Origin: an uncultured Lachnospiraceae bacterium
GTDB taxonomy: Bacteria; Bacillota; Clostridia; Lachnospirales; Lachnospiraceae
Assembly (NCBI GenBank): GCA_945913255.1
Contig: CAMEDC010000009.1
Location: 1-64,000 of the forward strand
Direction of reading: 5' to 3'
DNA: 64,000 bases
Shown: piece by piece, positions 37,021 through 46,255 of the stretch
How positions within the stretch are numbered: position 1 is the first letter of the stretch
Layout of the letters: each line of letters begins with the position of its first letter
Notes under the pieces: model-generated
Databases searched by the model: none
What the model was told of the DNA's origin: nothing
Seen by the model: only the letters and a program-made list of their open reading frames with translations
Made by a program: the position numbers and the translations under genes

Positions 37021-37950
37021 ATGTCGTTCCATGTTACTCCCGAACAATTAACTGCATATATGTCCGACTGTACTCTCTGCCCCAGAAACTGCCATGTCAA
37101 TCGCAGCGCAGGTGAAATCGGCTTCTGCGGACAGACTTCCGAAATCACCGCTGCAAGAGCGGCGCTCCATTATTGGGAGGAACCCTGCATTTCGGGTACC
37201 TGCGGTTCCGGAGCCGTCTTCTTTTCCGGCTGTAACTTACAGTGTGTTTTCTGTCAAAACCATAATATTGCTTTGGGAAAAGATGGTCGTATTGTCTCTT
37301 TGGAAAGATTGTCCGAAATCTTTATCGGATTACAGGAAAGGGGTGCCGCCAACATCAATCTTGTAACCGGAAGCCACTTTATTCCCCAGATTGCACAGGC
37401 ACTGGAACTGGCAAAATCAGCAGGACTTTCCATCCCTGTTGTATACAATACAGGAAGTTACGAAAAGGTATCTTCCCTGAAACTCTTGGACGGGCTTGTG
37501 GATATTTATCTGCCTGATTTAAAATACCAATCTGCCGCCTTATCCTCCGCGTATTCTCATGCAGCGGATTATTTTACGGTTGCAGTCGACGCAATTGCAG
37601 AAATGTTCCGACAGGTAGGTACTCCTGTATTTGACAATCAAACCGGTTTGATGAAGCGTGGAATCATTGTCCGGCATCTGCTGCTTCCGGGCCAATCCGC
37701 AGATTCCAAACATATTCTTCGCTATCTCCATGAAGCTTACGGAAATGACGTTTATGTCAGCATTATGAATCAATATACCCCGCTGCCGCATGTTGCTTCG
37801 CTGCCTGAGCTAAATCGTACTATTACCGATACGGAATACGAAAAAATTCTGGCTTTCGCTGACAGAATCGGCATAGAAAACGGTTTTATGCAGGAAGGCG
37901 GAACTGCACAGGAAAGCTTTATCCCTGAGTTTAACGGAGAGGGATTGTAG
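37021..37950 (+). CDS. Radical-SAM protein (PflA-like)
   Basis: 309 residues from the ATG at 37021, with GTGAGG upstream; an earlier start would lie in the SRP RNA. The N-terminus has cysteines C17, C20, C24 and C36 (CTLCPRNC plus FCG), perhaps an extra iron-sulfur site, and the radical-SAM motif C71-x3-C75-xx-C78 (FFSGCNLQCVFCQNHNIA). DIYLPDLKY and NQYTPLP are typical of the pyruvate formate-lyase activase-related family often annotated only as radical-SAM protein. The substrate is unknown. The gene is alone, 54 bases after the SRP RNA, and may be partly read through from it. Confidence 0.85.
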   Translation: MSFHVTPEQLTAYMSDCTLCPRNCHVNRSAGEIGFCGQTSEITAARAALHYWEEPCISGTCGSGAVFFSGCNLQCVFCQNHNIALGKDGRIVSLERLSEIFIGLQERGAANINLVTGSHFIPQIAQALELAKSAGLSIPVVYNTGSYEKVSSLKLLDGLVDIYLPDLKYQSAALSSAYSHAADYFTVAVDAIAEMFRQVGTPVFDNQTGLMKRGIIVRHLLLPGQSADSKHILRYLHEAYGNDVYVSIMNQYTPLPHVASLPELNRTITDTEYEKILAFADRIGIENGFMQEGGTAQESFIPEFNGEGL

Positions 37951-37996
37951 TCTCATTCCTCTTATTACCGCATCTTCAACCACACGAATGGAACCT

Positions 37997-38932
37997 CTAA
38001 ATGTTCGTGCACATCATATAGTAGCCGAAATCTCCATACTCCGCCGGCTCCTCGGCGCATTCAAAACTCTCAAATCCAAACATGACTGCCACCTGTTTTT
38101 CTTTCTCAAAATAATTTCCGGGCACTCCCAGATAATAGAGAATCTCTCCTCGCCTTTCCAATCTGGTTAGTATCAGATGATGATAATTATAGTACCCGTG
38201 CAGCAGAAAACTGTTATGAGCCGCCCGATAATCTGCTGCAGGAAACAGTACAAAATCTGCCGGGCTTATGGAAAGATACTCTCTTTCATCCCGAAAAGGT
38301 CGTATATGCGGATAGATTGTACACAGCTGTGTCCACTTATCCTCCTGCAGACGTATCATTTTTTCCTCTTCTCTATTTTGCGACAGATTTTTTTCCTCGC
38401 CATGACACTGATTTTCTTCCTTAACTGGCTTTGGAGAATTCTCCTCAGCATGACAGCTTGCACCTTTCATGCTCTCTTCCCGGTATCCTTCTTCCGGAAT
38501 TCTCTCTGCTGAAATTTTATCTGCCAGAGGAACAAGCTCCTGCGCCTGCAGTTTGCTCTGTTTCACACTGACCGATTTTGCAGCATATTGTACTTCCCAA
38601 CGACAGGCAATCTCCTTCCCCACTTCGAGAGGAATTCGAATACCTGTGAGTTCTTCATAAGAAATGCCTGTCCCGCCAATTTCATCGGTTATGCGGCATG
38701 TATATTGGAAAATACCGTTTCCCTCCTGAATAAACAATTCGCCGAGTGATGCTTCTTTTTCCGTTCCCATTAAAAAAACAGAGAAGGCACCTTCCGAAAT
38801 CGGAGCGTTCTTGATGGTAATCTCTATACGCAGTGTCGTGTCTCGGGCTTCCAGTTTTGCAAAACCGGTGCCCCTGATGCGTTCTTCCTGTTCAAAATAA
38901 TCTAAGTATCTGATTTTCCTTTCATAAAGCAT
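37997..38932 (-). CDS. Uncharacterised Lachnospiraceae protein (DUF6128-like)
   Basis: 311 residues, soluble. The N-terminal part (1-115) looks like a small beta domain; the middle (about 120-210) is Glu/Lys-rich and probably disordered; the C-terminal domain (about 215-311) contains LCTIYPHIRPFRDEREYLSI, LHGYYNYHHLILTR and GDFGYYMMC, a conserved pattern of uncharacterised clostridial proteins I associate with DUF6128. No catalytic motif is recognised. Its start codon lies 8 bases from a nested inverted-repeat element, which therefore forms its leader or promoter region. Confidence 0.65.
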   Translation of the reverse strand: MLYERKIRYLDYFEQEERIRGTGFAKLEARDTTLRIEITIKNAPISEGAFSVFLMGTEKEASLGELFIQEGNGIFQYTCRITDEIGGTGISYEELTGIRIPLEVGKEIACRWEVQYAAKSVSVKQSKLQAQELVPLADKISAERIPEEGYREESMKGASCHAEENSPKPVKEENQCHGEEKNLSQNREEEKMIRLQEDKWTQLCTIYPHIRPFRDEREYLSISPADFVLFPAADYRAAHNSFLLHGYYNYHHLILTRLERRGEILYYLGVPGNYFEKEKQVAVMFGFESFECAEEPAEYGDFGYYMMCTNI

Positions 38933-38939
38933 AAAAATA

Positions 38940-39187
38940 CCCCCGAATGATGAGATAAACTACAGTTCAGCCGCGCCATTCGCAAAGTCGTGTAGAAATG
39001 GCTGAATTCTGTTCAGCCCGCGCCATTCGCAAAGTCGTGCTCCGCACTTTCCCGCTGCTACGCAGCTAACTTTGCTCATGTGCCGGCGCTCCGTCCATGT
39101 TCATACCTGCTCGCAAAACCATGCAAGCATGGTTTCTGCTCCCATATATGAACATGGCTGAACTGTATAGTTCAACATATTCGGGGG
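38940..39187. repeat. Nested inverted-repeat element, MITE-like
   Basis: A 248-base non-coding block with terminal inverted repeats: 38940-38970 begins CCCCCGAAT and ends ACAGTTCAG, and the complement of 39158-39187 begins and ends the same way. Inside are a second pair, CCATGTTCAT (39095-39104) with ATGAACATGG (39148-39157), and a tight palindrome AAACCATGC-AA-GCATGGTTT (39116-39135). A 21-base segment is directly repeated at 38972-38992 and 39019-39039. The whole can fold into one long branched hairpin. It has no open frame. Confidence 0.75.
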
Positions 39188-39203
39188 ATTGTCCGTTTAT
39201 TCC

Positions 39204-40292
39204 TTAGTACTCCAGACTATCCAGATACTTCATGTAATTTACTACCATCAATGCAATCTTAAAGGTAAGTGCATCGTCGAAATTTCTTAAATCAAGCCCT
39301 GTACTCTTCTGAATCTTTTCAATTCTGTATACCAGTGTATTTCTGTGAACGAAGAGTTGTCTTGAGGTTTCGGAGACATTCAGGTTGTTCTCAAAGAACT
39401 TATTGATTGTAGTCAGTGTTTCTTCATCCAGATCACTCGGTACATTGTCACCAAAAATCTCCTCAATGAAAATCTTACACAGATTCACAGGAAGCTGATA
39501 AATCAGCCGTCCAATTCCAAGAGTACTGTAAGCTGCCACATTCTTTTCCGCATAGAATATCTTTCCCACATCCAATGCCATCTTCGCTTCTTTATAGGAC
39601 TTGGAAACATCCTTCAGTTCCTGAACCACCGTACCGAAAGACACTCTGACATTGAGCATTGCCTCAGTATTCATCATGTCCACAATTGTCTCCGCTATGG
39701 ACATCAAATCCTCATGAGTAGTGTTTTGTTCCAGTGCTTTTACCAGGATTACACTGCTCTCGTCCACCGCTGTAATATAGTCACCTGTTTGCGTAGAGAA
39801 CATACCTTTTAGCAGTTCCGTTACAATACCATCCTTTTCCAGACGCGTCTCCACCAGGAAGACTGCTCTTGGCACCGTCACCTCAATATGCAGTTTTTTC
39901 GCTCTGTTATAAATATCCACCAACAGCAGGTTATCCAGCAACAGATTCTGGAAAAAGTTGTTCCTGTCAAATCTTTCCTTATATGCAATGGCAAGATTCT
40001 GTATCTGACAAACTGCGATTTTTCCCACCATATATACATCATCACTCATGCCCTTGGCAACCAGTATGTACAGAAGTTCTCCCTCATCCATTATTTTCAA
40101 CAGATGATGCTGTCCAATCACCTGACTGTCCGCAGGTGAATTTGCAAAACCGCTGATAAAATCAGATGTGATATCAATTTGATCTGTCGTGGATGCTACC
40201 AATATCCCGGTCAAATCATAAACACATAAATCCACCTTTGTAATTGCTTTCAGTTCTTCAATGCTTGTTTGAATTATCTGACTTGAAATCAT
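39204..40292 (-). CDS. CdaR/PucR-family transcriptional regulator
   Basis: 362 residues. The N-terminal part is a sugar-diacid-recognition-like sensor region (about 1-130), the middle a GGDEF-like/PucR linker domain (about 135-265), and the C-terminus a PucR helix-turn-helix (NLNVSETSRQLFVHRNTLVYRIEKIQ, about 305-332). It is transcribed toward the inverted-repeat element. The MsmK-type ATPase gene lies upstream on the same strand behind a terminator. It may sense a sugar acid or other small molecule; no target operator was seen. Confidence 0.85.
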   Translation of the reverse strand: MISSQIIQTSIEELKAITKVDLCVYDLTGILVASTTDQIDITSDFISGFANSPADSQVIGQHHLLKIMDEGELLYILVAKGMSDDVYMVGKIAVCQIQNLAIAYKERFDRNNFFQNLLLDNLLLVDIYNRAKKLHIEVTVPRAVFLVETRLEKDGIVTELLKGMFSTQTGDYITAVDESSVILVKALEQNTTHEDLMSIAETIVDMMNTEAMLNVRVSFGTVVQELKDVSKSYKEAKMALDVGKIFYAEKNVAAYSTLGIGRLIYQLPVNLCKIFIEEIFGDNVPSDLDEETLTTINKFFENNLNVSETSRQLFVHRNTLVYRIEKIQKSTGLDLRNFDDALTFKIALMVVNYMKYLDSLEY

Positions 40293-40472
40293 GTTTTTTC
40301 CCTCTTCTAAAAGCTGTTAAAGGTACCTGGTTCTTGTATTTTCTTACCATACCCTATTATTTATCATATCCTATTTTAAAATCAGCCGCAAGTTCAAACA
40401 GTCATTTTTTTTAAAAATCGCGATTATCCATTCCTGTTAAGCGGTTCCTGTCTACTGTGGTAAATATAACAC

Positions 40473-40499
40473 AAAAGGGGTGCTGTAACAGCACCCCTT
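40473..40499 (-). terminator. Terminator of the sugar ABC ATPase gene
   Basis: AAGGGGTGCTG and CAGCACCCCTT form a perfect 11-bp stem with a three-base TAA loop (TTA on the minus strand), followed by TTTTGTG. It sits 14 bases after the stop codon. Confidence 0.9.
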
Positions 40500-40512
40500 C
40501 GAAATATACATA

Positions 40513-41625
40513 CTAGTTTGTGATAACCTGCTCGGTTTCCTTATCAAATACATGAATCTTCTCGATATCAAATGCGAATCTAACAGTATCGCCAGGTCTT
40601 GCAGTTGTACGAGAATCAACTCTTGCGGTGATAGGGAACTCTTCCAAATCAAGATACAGATAAACTTCTGCACCAAGCAACTCGTATACCTTAACGGTAG
40701 ACTCAAATACGCTCTGAGGAGAGGTCTCGATGAACATTTCGGAATCATATACATCCTCAGGACGGATACCAAAGGTAACAACCTTTCCATCATAACCGCC
40801 GTCAATCAGCTTCTTGGACTTAGCGGGAGGCAGAGGAATGCTGTGTCCAGCGATTTCCAGATTAGCAACATCACCGGTTACCTTAACGGTTGCATCCAGG
40901 AAGTTCATCTGAGGAGATCCCATGAATCCTGCCACGAACAGGTTGCAAGGCTTCTCATACAGATTCTGAGGTGTATCTACCTGCTGGATAACGCCATCCT
41001 TCATAACAACGATTCTGGTACCAAGGGTCATAGCCTCGGTCTGGTCATGTGTAACGTAGATGATGGTGGTGCCCAGTCTCTGATGCAGCTTAGCGATCTC
41101 AATACGCATCTGTACACGAAGCTTAGCATCCAGGTTGGAAAGAGGCTCATCCATCAGGAATACCTTAGGGTTACGAACGATTGCACGTCCCATAGCAACA
41201 CGCTGTCTCTGACCACCGGACAGAGCCTTGGGCTTACGATCAAGCAGCGGAGTCAGATCCAGGATCTTAGCTGCTTCCTTAACCATCTTATCAATCTGAT
41301 CCTTGGGAACCTTTCTCAGTTTCAGACCGAATGCCATGTTGTCATATACGGACATATGAGGATACAGAGCGTAGTTCTGGAATACCATTGCGATATCACG
41401 ATCCTTAGGCTCTACATCGTTTACTACTCTGTCACCAATCTTCAGCTCACCGGAAGAAATATCCTCCAGACCTGCAATCATACGAAGAGTGGTAGATTTA
41501 CCACATCCGGAAGGACCTACGAAGATGATGAACTCCTGATCAGCAATCTCAAGGTTAAAATCCTTAACTGCTTCAAAGCCGTTGGGATATACCTTACATA
41601 CGTTTTTCAAAGATAAACTTGCCAT
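40513..41625 (-). CDS. Sugar ABC transporter ATPase (MsmK/UgpC type)
   Basis: 370 residues: an ABC domain with Walker A GPSGCGKST, signature LSGGQRQRVAMGRAIV, Walker B VFLMDEPLSNLDA and H-loop VTHDQTEAM, followed by a TOBE regulatory domain (about 240-370). This is the MalK/MsmK/UgpC class that powers CUT1 carbohydrate importers. It stands alone with a good ribosome binding site (AAAGGAG) and its own terminator. In Firmicutes such lone ATPases serve several importers, so it is the natural energiser of the cellobiose-linked importer at 8.4-11.9 kb. Confidence 0.93.
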   Translation of the reverse strand: MASLSLKNVCKVYPNGFEAVKDFNLEIADQEFIIFVGPSGCGKSTTLRMIAGLEDISSGELKIGDRVVNDVEPKDRDIAMVFQNYALYPHMSVYDNMAFGLKLRKVPKDQIDKMVKEAAKILDLTPLLDRKPKALSGGQRQRVAMGRAIVRNPKVFLMDEPLSNLDAKLRVQMRIEIAKLHQRLGTTIIYVTHDQTEAMTLGTRIVVMKDGVIQQVDTPQNLYEKPCNLFVAGFMGSPQMNFLDATVKVTGDVANLEIAGHSIPLPPAKSKKLIDGGYDGKVVTFGIRPEDVYDSEMFIETSPQSVFESTVKVYELLGAEVYLYLDLEEFPITARVDSRTTARPGDTVRFAFDIEKIHVFDKETEQVITN

Positions 41626-41853
41626 AATTGTAAACTCCTTTCATGCTCTTGCAAATTCTTATCTTATGTTCAGCGGCAACCGCCGCATCACTCTAAAAAT
41701 AGTATATCGAAAAAGCTTAATTTGCGCCATACCACTATTCCACAAAGATTTCAGAACAGATTGTATGAATTGCTTATAAACTTTGTCGTTTTTTTTTAGG
41801 CCTGTCATTATGACTAAAATACTTTTGCTTTCTTCGGCAAATTAGACAAGTGC

Positions 41854-42579
41854 TTATTTAGCAGAATCTTCCTGTAACAGGCTTTCATCCAGCTCATCCT
41901 TGAAAATCCTCTCGTCCTCACCCTCGCTGTCTTCCTCTGCTTCCTCTGCAGGGGAATTTGCCTCCAGAATCTGATCTTCCAGTTTCTGGAAAAACTTATT
42001 GTATAGCTTTGCGGAAAGCCATGCAGGCAACGAAAAGCCAAACATGATAACAATCGGGATTACCTGCGGGAAGAGCACAAACACCACGGGTGGGATTGCA
42101 AACAGAATCACCATGAGAATCGTCTTCGGGAACTGCATAATGCTCATCAGGAAAGCATTCTTGATTGTTCTCCACGTTGTGTTATCAAATTTTGCAAGAA
42201 CCGGAAAAACAAACATTGCCGTGAACGTAAACAAAACTCCTACTGCAACAATGATGATCTGTAAAACCTTGCTGAATTCCAGTCCGGAGTACTTCATAAT
42301 GAGAAAGTCCCCTACGAGCAAAATGATCACTACCAGCATCAACAACCAAATTATGGTTGCCTGCTTGAAGTTCTCCTTAAAGGATTTGAAAAAGCCTCTG
42401 GTTATGTAACATTCTTCATTTCTCACAATTTTTAATGCCATATAGTGAAGTGCAGTCAAAGAAGCCCCTGCCGTAATAATGGGAATACAGCAAATCAATG
42501 TCAGTATATTCAGCCACATCATATCCGCCATTTTACCCAGAGCCTGCATAACAGGGCTGTCCAAATTAAAAAATTTCAT
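41854..42579 (-). CDS. DUF624/YesL-family membrane protein
   Basis: 241 residues with about five helices. MKFFNLDSPVMQALGKMADMMWLNILTLICCIPIITAGASLTALHY is the standard opening of the YesL/DUF624 family, usually found near sugar ABC importers and thought to assist them. The C-terminal 40 residues are strongly acidic (EEAEEDSEGEDERIF). The ATG at 42579 is preferred to a TTG four codons earlier because of spacing from GGAAAGG. Confidence 0.87.
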   Translation of the reverse strand: MKFFNLDSPVMQALGKMADMMWLNILTLICCIPIITAGASLTALHYMALKIVRNEECYITRGFFKSFKENFKQATIIWLLMLVVIILLVGDFLIMKYSGLEFSKVLQIIIVAVGVLFTFTAMFVFPVLAKFDNTTWRTIKNAFLMSIMQFPKTILMVILFAIPPVVFVLFPQVIPIVIMFGFSLPAWLSAKLYNKFFQKLEDQILEANSPAEEAEEDSEGEDERIFKDELDESLLQEDSAK

Positions 42580-42604
42580 AATGAATACCAAACCTTTCCG
42601 TACA

Positions 42605-43090
42605 TTAGAATATTTTTTCCATGGCTGTCACACGGATACCGGAAATCTCCTGTTCCGGTCCCACCGCACGAAAACCAAGCTTTCTATAGAAGTTGACCGC
42701 ATAAGGTGCCGCCTGCAGCGACATGTAGCGCTCTCCCGCTTCCTCCCTCAGATAAGTGCACAGGCTATCCAGAATATTTCTGCCGATTCCCATATGGTGG
42801 TAGTTTTCATCCACAAACAGCAGTGACAGATGATTTCTGTTGCGAATGGAACCGGCTCCGATTACCTGCTCACCGTCCAGTGCTACCATCATCTGATATT
42901 CTCCTTTTAAAAATGCCACATAGAGGTTATCATCTGTGATAAAATCAAAGAAATTCTTGATTCCCTCTTCTTTGTAATCCTTCCCTTCAAATTGCAGAAA
43001 AGTACGCCATATCATTTGCATGGCCGGCGCCCATTCATCTTCTCTTGCCCATCTGACCGAAAAGTGCCGTTCTACCGCTCCGACTTCCAT
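42605..43090 (-). CDS. GNAT-family N-acetyltransferase
   Basis: 161 residues from the ATG at 43090, which overlaps the end of the upstream hydrolase gene by 3 codons at most on a longer reading. The acetyl-CoA binding motif is LLFVDENYHHMGIGRNILDSL (about 92-112), followed by YMSLQAAPYAVNFYRKLGF, the usual GNAT end. The acceptor is unknown. It lies 8 bases after the lipase-like gene and is likely co-transcribed. Confidence 0.87.
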   Translation of the reverse strand: MEVGAVERHFSVRWAREDEWAPAMQMIWRTFLQFEGKDYKEEGIKNFFDFITDDNLYVAFLKGEYQMMVALDGEQVIGAGSIRNRNHLSLLFVDENYHHMGIGRNILDSLCTYLREEAGERYMSLQAAPYAVNFYRKLGFRAVGPEQEISGIRVTAMEKIF

Positions 43091-43098
43091 TTTTTCTT

Positions 43099-44046
43099 CT
43101 ATTCCGCCTGTTTCAGTACAATTTCTTCCAGCCACCTGTCAATATACTCCATAACCTCATCGCGGTTGCTTTCATTCAGCAGTTCATGTCGGCCTCCTTC
43201 AAACAATTTCAGGCTGACATTCTCCATTCCCGCTCCTTTCAGGGAATCATACGCCTTGCGGACACCCTTCCCGTAATCACCCACCGGATCATCTGTTCCG
43301 GAAATCATCAGCACCGGCATCTTCTTGGGAATTCTGTCCAGATTTTCAGGTTTATGCAGTCTGGAAATCAGTTCAAACAACGTTTCAAAACCGTTCACAG
43401 TAAAAACAAAACCGCAAAGCGGATCGGAAATATATTGGTCAACTCTCTCGTTGTCTCTGGACAACCAGTCAAAAGGCGTTCTGGCATCTGTGATTTCTTT
43501 ATTGTAGTTACCAAAGGCAAGCTTATCAATAAACTGGCTCACATGCTCGGAGCCAAAAAAGACCTGCTGCAGTCTGGCAATTGCTTTGGATGCTGTAAGA
43601 AGCAGTTTCGGCTGCATTCCGGTTCCCATGATAATGGCGGCAGATATTCCCGTACCATACCGAAACATATAATTTCTTGTGATGAAAGAACCCATGCTGT
43701 GTCCCATGATTACATAGGGGACCCCCGGGAACTCCGCCTGCGTGGCTTTTTTCAGGCGATGCACATCTCTCACCAGTACTGTAGCCGGATCCTGCTCACA
43801 AAAATAGCCGTACTTACCATCCTTGCTTACGGACTTTCCATGCCCCATGTGATCCTCACCCGTCACCACAATCCCACGTTCTGTCAAGAAACGTGCAAAC
43901 TCCTCGTAGCGCTCCGCATACTCTGCCATACCATGCACAATCTGCACCACAGCTTTCACATTGTCCAGATTATCCGGCGTGTAGCGCACTGCATGCAACC
44001 TGCTCTTTCCATCTCTGGAATCATAATAAAATTCGTCTTTTATCAT
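43099..44046 (-). CDS. Alpha/beta hydrolase, monoacylglycerol lipase-like
   Basis: 315 residues. The nucleophile elbow GHSMGS has Ser117; DHMGHGKS precedes it, SGTDDPVGDYG carries the acid, and GGRHELLNE the His. This is the layout of lysophospholipase/monoacylglycerol lipases of the hydrolase-4 type. No signal peptide is seen, so it works inside the cell. It is the first gene of a pair with the acetyltransferase. Confidence 0.9.
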   Translation of the reverse strand: MIKDEFYYDSRDGKSRLHAVRYTPDNLDNVKAVVQIVHGMAEYAERYEEFARFLTERGIVVTGEDHMGHGKSVSKDGKYGYFCEQDPATVLVRDVHRLKKATQAEFPGVPYVIMGHSMGSFITRNYMFRYGTGISAAIIMGTGMQPKLLLTASKAIARLQQVFFGSEHVSQFIDKLAFGNYNKEITDARTPFDWLSRDNERVDQYISDPLCGFVFTVNGFETLFELISRLHKPENLDRIPKKMPVLMISGTDDPVGDYGKGVRKAYDSLKGAGMENVSLKLFEGGRHELLNESNRDEVMEYIDRWLEEIVLKQAE

Positions 44047-44146
44047 ATAGCCTCACATTCTGCCGCCGCCGCGGCCATACAGCAAACGAACCACTATGTT
44101 TTGAGTATAACGCATATTGTGGAAAATTTTAAGTAGTTTATGTAAA

Positions 44147-44186
44147 TTTTACAGTTCAGCCATTGAAAAAACAGCTGAACTGTAAA
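44147..44186. terminator. Long hairpin after metG, probable terminator
   Basis: TTTTACAGTTCAGC (44147-44160) and GCTGAACTGTAAAA (44173-44186) are perfect 14-base inverted arms around a 12-base loop, starting 10 bases after the metG stop on the minus strand, with T-rich sequence beyond. The ACAGTTCAGC arm recurs in the element at 38940-39187. Confidence 0.7.
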
Positions 44187-44196
44187 ATATGACCCG

Positions 44197-46176
44197 CTAG
44201 CAGATCTCAGCGCCTGCCGGCATCTCCTTCTCCGGTTTCATCAGCGCAAGGTTTCCTTCCGCATCCTCCGCACAGAGAAGCATTCCTTCCGAAAGCACTC
44301 CTGCCAGTGTTGCAGGCTTCAAATTCACCAGTACCATAACCTTTTTCCCCACCATCTCCTCAGGAGAATAATGCGCTTTGATTCCGGATACAATCTGCTT
44401 CACCTGACTGCCGATTTTTACCTGGCTGCACAAAAGCTTCTTGGATTTTGGAACTGCCTCACAGGCAATGATTTCCCCTACCTGAAACTGAAGCTTTGCA
44501 AAGTCATCATAAGTAATCTCCGGCTTTGCCTCGATATCAATGACCTCTGCATCCTTTTCTGTCTTTTCTTCCTCTTTCTGTGCCGCCGCCACCATTGCAG
44601 CCTCCAGCTCCTCTTCTTTCTTTTGTACTTCCTTCATATCCAGTCTGGCAAACAGAATTTCAGGCTGCTCTGTCACCTTGCTGCCGCTTTCATATAACCC
44701 GAACTTTTCCAGCTGGTCAAAATCACGGAGTTTTGTACCCAGCTGTGCCGCAATCTTTTCAGCCGTTTCAGGCATATACGGCTCCAGAAGAGAGGCACCA
44801 ATCACAATGCTCTCCACAAGATTATAAAGCACGGTGGATAGACGATCGGACTTCGCCTCATCCTTTGCCAGTACCCAGGGCTCCGTCTCATCAATATATT
44901 TATTGCAGCGCTTGAAAACAGCAAATATCTCTGTCAATGCATCCGCAACATGCAGCGTACTCATCTTATCCACGACCTTAGCATACGCACCCGTTGCCAC
45001 AGCCTTCAAATCTTCATCCAGCGCAGCATCCGCAGCTCCCTTATCAGCCACAACACCACCAAAATACTTATTACTCATGGAAACCGTACGGTTCACCAGA
45101 TTGCCCAGGGTATTCGCAAGATCCGAATTGGTTCTCTCTGCAATCAGTTCCCAAGTCGCATTGCCATCATTCTCAAAAGGCATTTCGTGAATCATGTAAT
45201 AACGAACCGCATCCACACCGAAGAAATCTACCAGATCATCCACGTAAATCACATTTCCCTTGGATTTGCTCATCTTTCCGCCGCTCATCAAAAGCCAGGG
45301 ATGACCGAATACCTGTTTCGGCAGAGGCTCGCCCAGCGCCATCAGGAAAATAGGCCAGTAAATCGTATGGAAACGGATAATATCCTTTCCAATCAGATGC
45401 AAATCGGCAGGCCAGTATTTCTTATATTGCTCCGAGCTGTTTCCAGCCGCATCATAGCCGATTCCGGTAATATAGTTGGTCAGGGCATCCAGCCATACAT
45501 AGACAACATGTTTATTATCAAAATCCACCGGAATTCCCCACTTAAAGGAGGTCCTGGATACACACAAATCCTGCAGTCCGGGCAGCAGGAAATTGTTCAT
45601 CATCTCATTCTTGCGGGACACCGGCTGGATAAACTCCGGATGCTCATTGATATGTTTGATGAGCTTATCCGCATATTTGCTCATACGGAAGAAATACGCC
45701 TCTTCCTTGGCCGGCTTTACTTCTCTGCCGCAGTCAGGACATTTTCCCTCCACCAGCTGGGACTCTGTCCAGAAGGACTCGCAGGGTGTACAGTACATTC
45801 CCTCGTAAGAGCCCTTGTAAATATCTCCCTGATCATACAGTCTCTTAAAGATTTTCTGCACCTGTTTCTCATGATAGTCATCCGTGGTACGGATAAACTT
45901 GTCATAGGAAATATTCAGCAAATCGCACAGACCTCGTATAATTCCTGCCACATTGTCTACATATTCCTTGGGGGTTACTCCCGCTTCCTGTGCCTTCAAT
46001 TCGATTTTCTGTCCGTGCTCGTCCGTACCGGTCTGGAAGAAAACATCATAGCCTTCTTTTCTTTTAAACCGGGCAATGCTGTCTGCAAGCACGATTTCAT
46101 AATTGTTTCCGATGTGCGGCTTACCCGATGTATAGGCAATCGCTGTCGTCAGATAATACGGTTTTTTGTTCTGCAT
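44197..46176 (-). CDS. metG: Methionyl-tRNA synthetase
   Basis: 659 residues from the ATG at 46176, with AAGGAGGAG upstream. It charges tRNA-Met. Motifs: HIGN (21-24), a zinc knuckle with CTPC and CPDC pairs (about 126-148), GGKMSKSKGN with the KMSKS loop, and a C-terminal tRNA-binding domain (about 555-659) joined by a Glu/Lys-rich linker. The length and appended tRNA-binding domain are normal for Firmicutes. A T-box leader and its own promoter precede it, so expression rises when uncharged tRNA-Met accumulates. Confidence 0.97.
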   Translation of the reverse strand: MQNKKPYYLTTAIAYTSGKPHIGNNYEIVLADSIARFKRKEGYDVFFQTGTDEHGQKIELKAQEAGVTPKEYVDNVAGIIRGLCDLLNISYDKFIRTTDDYHEKQVQKIFKRLYDQGDIYKGSYEGMYCTPCESFWTESQLVEGKCPDCGREVKPAKEEAYFFRMSKYADKLIKHINEHPEFIQPVSRKNEMMNNFLLPGLQDLCVSRTSFKWGIPVDFDNKHVVYVWLDALTNYITGIGYDAAGNSSEQYKKYWPADLHLIGKDIIRFHTIYWPIFLMALGEPLPKQVFGHPWLLMSGGKMSKSKGNVIYVDDLVDFFGVDAVRYYMIHEMPFENDGNATWELIAERTNSDLANTLGNLVNRTVSMSNKYFGGVVADKGAADAALDEDLKAVATGAYAKVVDKMSTLHVADALTEIFAVFKRCNKYIDETEPWVLAKDEAKSDRLSTVLYNLVESIVIGASLLEPYMPETAEKIAAQLGTKLRDFDQLEKFGLYESGSKVTEQPEILFARLDMKEVQKKEEELEAAMVAAAQKEEEKTEKDAEVIDIEAKPEITYDDFAKLQFQVGEIIACEAVPKSKKLLCSQVKIGSQVKQIVSGIKAHYSPEEMVGKKVMVLVNLKPATLAGVLSEGMLLCAEDAEGNLALMKPEKEMPAGAEIC

Positions 46177-46255
46177 ATTTACTCCTCCTTTTCCATGCAA
46201 AATCCATACAATGCCAAAGGCCACGACTGTCTCCGGCACTTCTGAAGAAATATGA

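Noticed and set aside
44950-46245. A 431-codon open frame on the plus strand
   Set aside because: It is antisense to metG, with no recognisable domain or start signal.
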